From contig JAJEIM010000008.1 in NCBI GenBank assembly GCA_022827785.1, positions 1 through 43,556 on the forward strand: a stretch of 43,556 nt of DNA, in the 5' to 3' direction. The notes below the pieces were generated by a model. The model was not told the origin of the DNA. It searched no databases and worked only from the letters and a program-made list of their open reading frames with translations. Made by a program: the position numbers and the translations under genes. Positions 40,884 to 43,556 of this stretch are shown in pieces. The stretch comes from Acidimicrobiia bacterium. Its GTDB lineage: Bacteria; Actinomycetota; Acidimicrobiia; Spongiisociales; Spongiisociaceae. How positions within the stretch are numbered: the first letter of the stretch is position 1; each line of letters opens with the position of its first letter.

Positions 40884-42011
40884 ATGAGTAGCAGAGCCCG
40901 GACCTCCGGCACCACGGTGAGGGCTTCGGTATGGACGGACCCTGGAGCTCCGCTGAGCATCGAAGAGGTGTGGCTGGCCGATCCGGGCTCCGGCGAGGTG
41001 GGGGTCCGGGTCGCAGCGACCGCGATCTGCGGCAGCGACCTCGCCTACGTGGACGGCCATTGGGAGTGTCCGGGCCCTGCGGTGTTCGGTCATGAGGCGG
41101 CGGGGACAGTCGATCGGCTCGGCCCGGGGGTGACGGATCTGGCGCTGGGCGACCGGGTGGTCGTGACGCTGATCAGGAGTTGCGGATCATGCCGTCGTTG
41201 CATGGCAGGGACGCCAGTGGGCTGTTTGGGCCGCTTCGCACTGGACCATCGCGGGCCCCTACGCGACGGGCGCGGGTCGGAGATCGGGCAGGGTCTGGGA
41301 GTTGGGGCGTTCGCCGAGGCGGTGACAGTGCACCGATCCCAGGCGGTCCAGATCGGTCCCGAAATCGACCTGGACGTGGCTGCGCTGCTGTCCTGCGGCG
41401 TGCTGACGGGTGTGGGAGCGGTCCGCAACACCGCCCGGGTTGCTCCGGGATCGTTCGTGGTGGTGCTCGGCGCGGGCGGGGTCGGGCTCAACGTGGTGCA
41501 GGGCGCCCGGCTGGCCGGTGCGGCGCAGGTGATCGCAGTGGATCCGGATCCGGAGAAGCTGGCTGCGGCCCTCCGGCTCGGTGCCGGCACCGCGGTCGCG
41601 GTCGGGGACGGGGTGCGGCACGCTGTCCTGGCGGCGACGAAAGGCGAGATGGCGGACTACGTGTTCGTGGCGACGGCGGCTTTGTCGGCGATCGAGACGG
41701 GTTTCGACCTGCTGGGGAGGATGGGAACGCTCGTGCTGGTGGGCATGCCGCCGAGCGGGGCCAGGGTTAGCCTGGATCCGGTGACGGTGGCGAGTGCAGG
41801 GCAGCGGATACTCGGATCGAAGATGGGGTCCGGCCTGCCTGCCCGGGACATCCCGGCGCTGGTCGATCTTTACATGGAGGGCTGCCTGGAACTGGACGGC
41901 CTCATCACCGCCCGCTACGCGCTCGAGGAGATCGATGCGGCCCTGGAATCGGCGCGCCGCGGTGGTGCCCTGCGAAACGTGATCATCATGGAGGAGAGCC
42001 TGATCGCATGA
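40884..42011 (+). CDS. Zn-dependent medium-chain dehydrogenase
   Basis: This 375-aa MDR-family dehydrogenase has catalytic Zn ligands in ATAICGSDLAYVDGHW and FGHEAAGTVD, a structural Zn lobe that is partly present (CGSCRRCMAGTPVGC), and a Rossmann loop VVLGAGGVGLNVVQGA. It resembles class III or sugar/alditol dehydrogenases. The last bases overlap the next gene by 4 bp (ATGA), so it is co-translated with the enolase-superfamily dehydratase. Together with the divergent lactonase-like genes it suggests stepwise sugar oxidation to a lactone and acid. Confidence 0.92.
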   Translation: MSSRARTSGTTVRASVWTDPGAPLSIEEVWLADPGSGEVGVRVAATAICGSDLAYVDGHWECPGPAVFGHEAAGTVDRLGPGVTDLALGDRVVVTLIRSCGSCRRCMAGTPVGCLGRFALDHRGPLRDGRGSEIGQGLGVGAFAEAVTVHRSQAVQIGPEIDLDVAALLSCGVLTGVGAVRNTARVAPGSFVVVLGAGGVGLNVVQGARLAGAAQVIAVDPDPEKLAAALRLGAGTAVAVGDGVRHAVLAATKGEMADYVFVATAALSAIETGFDLLGRMGTLVLVGMPPSGARVSLDPVTVASAGQRILGSKMGSGLPARDIPALVDLYMEGCLELDGLITARYALEEIDAALESARRGGALRNVIIMEESLIA

Positions 42012-43246
42012 GGATCGAAGGTCTCGAGACGTTCGTGGTGGCCAACCCGAGACCGGATCTCGGCGGCCCGTACCTGATCTTCGTGAAGCTGACCACCGAT
42101 GATGGGATCGTCGGGTACGGCGAGCACTACGGGGCCACCTTCCGGCCGTCCGTGGTGGAGGCCATGCTGGAGGACCTTGCCGGGGCGTTGCTGATCGGCC
42201 GGGACCCGTTCCTGATCGAGCGCTTCTGCCGGAGCGCATACGGGCGGGGTTTCACCGCTCGGCCCGACGTGACCCTCGGCGGCGCGATCAGCGCGCTGGA
42301 GATGGCGTGCTGGGACATCATCGGCAAGGCACTGGACAGGCCCGTCCATGCTTTGCTCGGCGGCCGGGTGAGGGATGCGGTGCGTTCCTACACGTATATA
42401 TACGACGACCCCGGCGTCGACGGTGGTGCCGTGTACCGCGATCCCGAGTTGGCGGCCCGCCGGGCGGCCGAGTACGTTGCGAAGGGTTTCACGGCTCTCA
42501 AGTTCGATCCGGCCGGTCCCTACTCCTCGATGGGTGGTTACCAGCCGCTCCTGGATCGGATCGACCTCTCGGTGCGGTTCTGTTCAGCCATCCGCGACGC
42601 GGTCGGGACCGACGCCGACATCCTGTTCGGCACCCACGGTCAGTTCACGCCCGGCGGAGCGATCCGCCTCGCGGCAAGGCTGGAGCCCTACGATCCGCTG
42701 TGGTTCGAGGAGCCGGTTCCACCCGACGATGTCGAGGGGATGGCCAGGGTCCGCCGGCACACCTCCATACCCATAGCCGCAGGGGAACGGCTCACGGGCA
42801 AGGTGGAGTTCGCCCGCCTGCTGGCGGCGGCGGCGGTTGACATCGTCCAGCCCGACCTGGGGCGGTGCGGCGGGCTGCTGGAAGGCAAGAAGATCGCCGC
42901 CATCGCGGAGGTTCACGGCGCCCAGATCGCGCCCCATTGCTACTGCGGGCCGATCGTGGCCGCCGCCAACCTGCAGCTGGCCGCCTGCTCTCCCAACTTC
43001 CTCATCCTGGAGGCGATCGAGGACTGGGGCGGTTTCCACGCGGAGCTCCTCAAGACCCCCCTGCAGTTCGAGAACGGATGCACGGTCGTCCCGAACGCCC
43101 CCGGACTGGGAGTGGAGCTCGACGAGGAAGTCCTGGCCGCCCACCGCTACGAGGGCGACCGGCTCCATATCGAGATGGTCGACGACCCGGTCGACCACAA
43201 CGATCCCCGCTGGACGGGTCGCCAGGGCCGCGGCCCCACGCCCTGA
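42008..43246 (+). CDS. Mandelate racemase/enolase-superfamily acid-sugar dehydratase-like protein
   Basis: This 412-aa enolase-superfamily protein has the capping domain (1-125) and barrel domain. Catalytic features are the Lys/His region ALKFDPAG, the metal ligands in FGTHGQFTPGG and WFEEPVPPDD, AGERLTGK, and IAPHCYCGPIVAA near residue 310. The pattern is closest by eye to galactonate/mannonate-type dehydratases, which remove water from sugar acids. The ATG at 42008 overlaps the dehydrogenase stop. The substrate needs testing; mandelate-type or other acids are possible. Confidence 0.9.
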   Translation: MRIEGLETFVVANPRPDLGGPYLIFVKLTTDDGIVGYGEHYGATFRPSVVEAMLEDLAGALLIGRDPFLIERFCRSAYGRGFTARPDVTLGGAISALEMACWDIIGKALDRPVHALLGGRVRDAVRSYTYIYDDPGVDGGAVYRDPELAARRAAEYVAKGFTALKFDPAGPYSSMGGYQPLLDRIDLSVRFCSAIRDAVGTDADILFGTHGQFTPGGAIRLAARLEPYDPLWFEEPVPPDDVEGMARVRRHTSIPIAAGERLTGKVEFARLLAAAAVDIVQPDLGRCGGLLEGKKIAAIAEVHGAQIAPHCYCGPIVAAANLQLAACSPNFLILEAIEDWGGFHAELLKTPLQFENGCTVVPNAPGLGVELDEEVLAAHRYEGDRLHIEMVDDPVDHNDPRWTGRQGRGPTP

Positions 43247-43254
43247 CAAAGGGG

Positions 43255-43301
43255 TTGAATCTGTCGTAGGTCCGTCGCATAATGGACGGCAGTCAAGCAC
43301 C
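43255..43301 (+). promoter_or_regulatory. Promoter-like element, second copy
   Basis: TTGAAT (43255-43260), a 17-bp spacer and CATAAT (43278-43283) fit a sigma-70 promoter. AAGCACC follows at 43295-43301, as in the copy at 28395. No gene follows until the IS30-like start at 43498. Confidence 0.45.
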
Positions 43302-43423
43302 GCCGGTTCTCAGTTATTCGACGTCGAGGGGACCGGAGCTGGGATCAATTCGGGAGCGACCCGTTGGGGGGATGGCGGGACGCGCACGGACCGATGGAGG
43401 TGGTGGCTGGGGGATGTGCAAAT

Positions 43424-43487
43424 CCCAGTGGTGGTTGTCCGTTTGGCCTTGAATGGCCTTGAAAGCACGGGACAACCGACCACTGGG
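43424..43487. repeat. Long inverted repeat at the left end of an IS30-like element
   Basis: Bases 43424-43442 and 43467-43487 are near-perfect complements (CCCAGTGGT...TTGTC arms), separated by a 24-bp spacer with two GGCCTTGAA units. It lies directly before the transposase start and may contain its terminal repeat or a translation-control hairpin. Confidence 0.6.
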
Positions 43488-43497
43488 AGGTTTGATT

Positions 43498-43556
43498 ATG
43501 GCGGCGAGGTTGGATTATGGGGAGCGTTCGCGGATTGAGGCATTTGTGGCTGCTGG
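43498..43556 (+). CDS. IS30-like transposase, N-terminal fragment (runs off window)
   Basis: Nineteen codons are visible (MAARLDYGERSRIEAFVAA) before the window ends. The DYGERSRIEAF start resembles IS30-family transposases, whose N-terminus is a helix-turn-helix. GGGAGG lies seven bases before the ATG. An inverted repeat immediately upstream supports a mobile element. The call rests on few residues. Confidence 0.5.
   Translation, partial: MAARLDYGERSRIEAFVAA

Overview
The window is a high-GC, densely packed stretch of bacterial chromosome that reads as actinobacterial, plausibly class Acidimicrobiia or a relative. Support comes from the strong G/C third positions, frequent GTG/TTG starts, an MhuD-type haem oxygenase, an LCP cell-wall ligase with a long Pro/Thr linker, an actinobacterial-style MauE/MauD/MauA-like set, and stop/start overlaps (ATGA, GTGA, TTGA) between consecutive genes. 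The lineage call is inference; no rRNA or tRNA gene was seen.

Region 1 (1-7.4 kb) looks like a small defence/mobile island. A complete IS3-family element (2-1266) sits directly against the 5'-truncated remnant of an abortive-infection-like gene. A two-TM membrane protein, a type I modification pair hsdM-hsdS with no hsdR in view, and a divergent Phd/VapC toxin-antitoxin pair follow. Region 2 (7.4-16.4 kb) holds a GNAT acetyltransferase, a large putative lipoprotein, and a cell-envelope/redox cluster. That cluster has a MauD-like thioredoxin, an LCP ligase, MauE, and a Tat-exported, cysteine-rich MauA-like domain fused to three SLH repeats. An MhuD-like haem oxygenase and a small membrane protein close the region.

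Region 3 (16.4-29.7 kb) is a catabolic block. On the minus strand it runs from an OppF-type ATPase through an acetamidase-family protein and an aminotransferase to an ERG4/ERG24-type sterol reductase. A second minus-strand operon is RidA, a GatC/AtzG-like small subunit, an amidase, a Zn-dependent dehydrogenase and an alpha/beta hydrolase. The plus strand has a FAH-family hydrolase, another alpha/beta hydrolase, an AbrB-type antitoxin without a toxin, an SDR and a 3-hydroxyisobutyrate-dehydrogenase-like enzyme. The context suggests breakdown of amides or nitrogen-containing ring compounds, but the substrate is not readable from sequence.

Region 4 (29.7-32.0 kb) is a small insert. An A/T-rich, unrecognised 394-aa gene converges on a DNA methyltransferase. 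Region 5 (32.1-37.5 kb) is the most unusual part. It encodes GrdC of glycine/sarcosine/betaine reductase, then GrdA as a selenoprotein with an in-frame UGA at 34957-34959 inside the CxxU motif and a SECIS-like hairpin just downstream, then a choline-sulfatase-like gene and a HEPN-like gene flanked by a 60-67 bp repeat. Region 6 (37.5-43.2 kb) has a TRZ/ATZ amidohydrolase, two tandem amidohydrolase-2 paralogues (one lacking the HxH metal motif), a Zn-dependent dehydrogenase and an enolase-superfamily dehydratase. This set resembles a sugar-lactone/acid pathway. The window ends inside an IS30-like transposase.

The best candidate for something poorly described is the UGA-containing GrdA next to GrdC, with no GrdD or component B nearby, in an apparent actinobacterium. 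Second is the MauA-like/SLH fusion with its Mau-type maturation partners but apparently without the second TTQ tryptophan.
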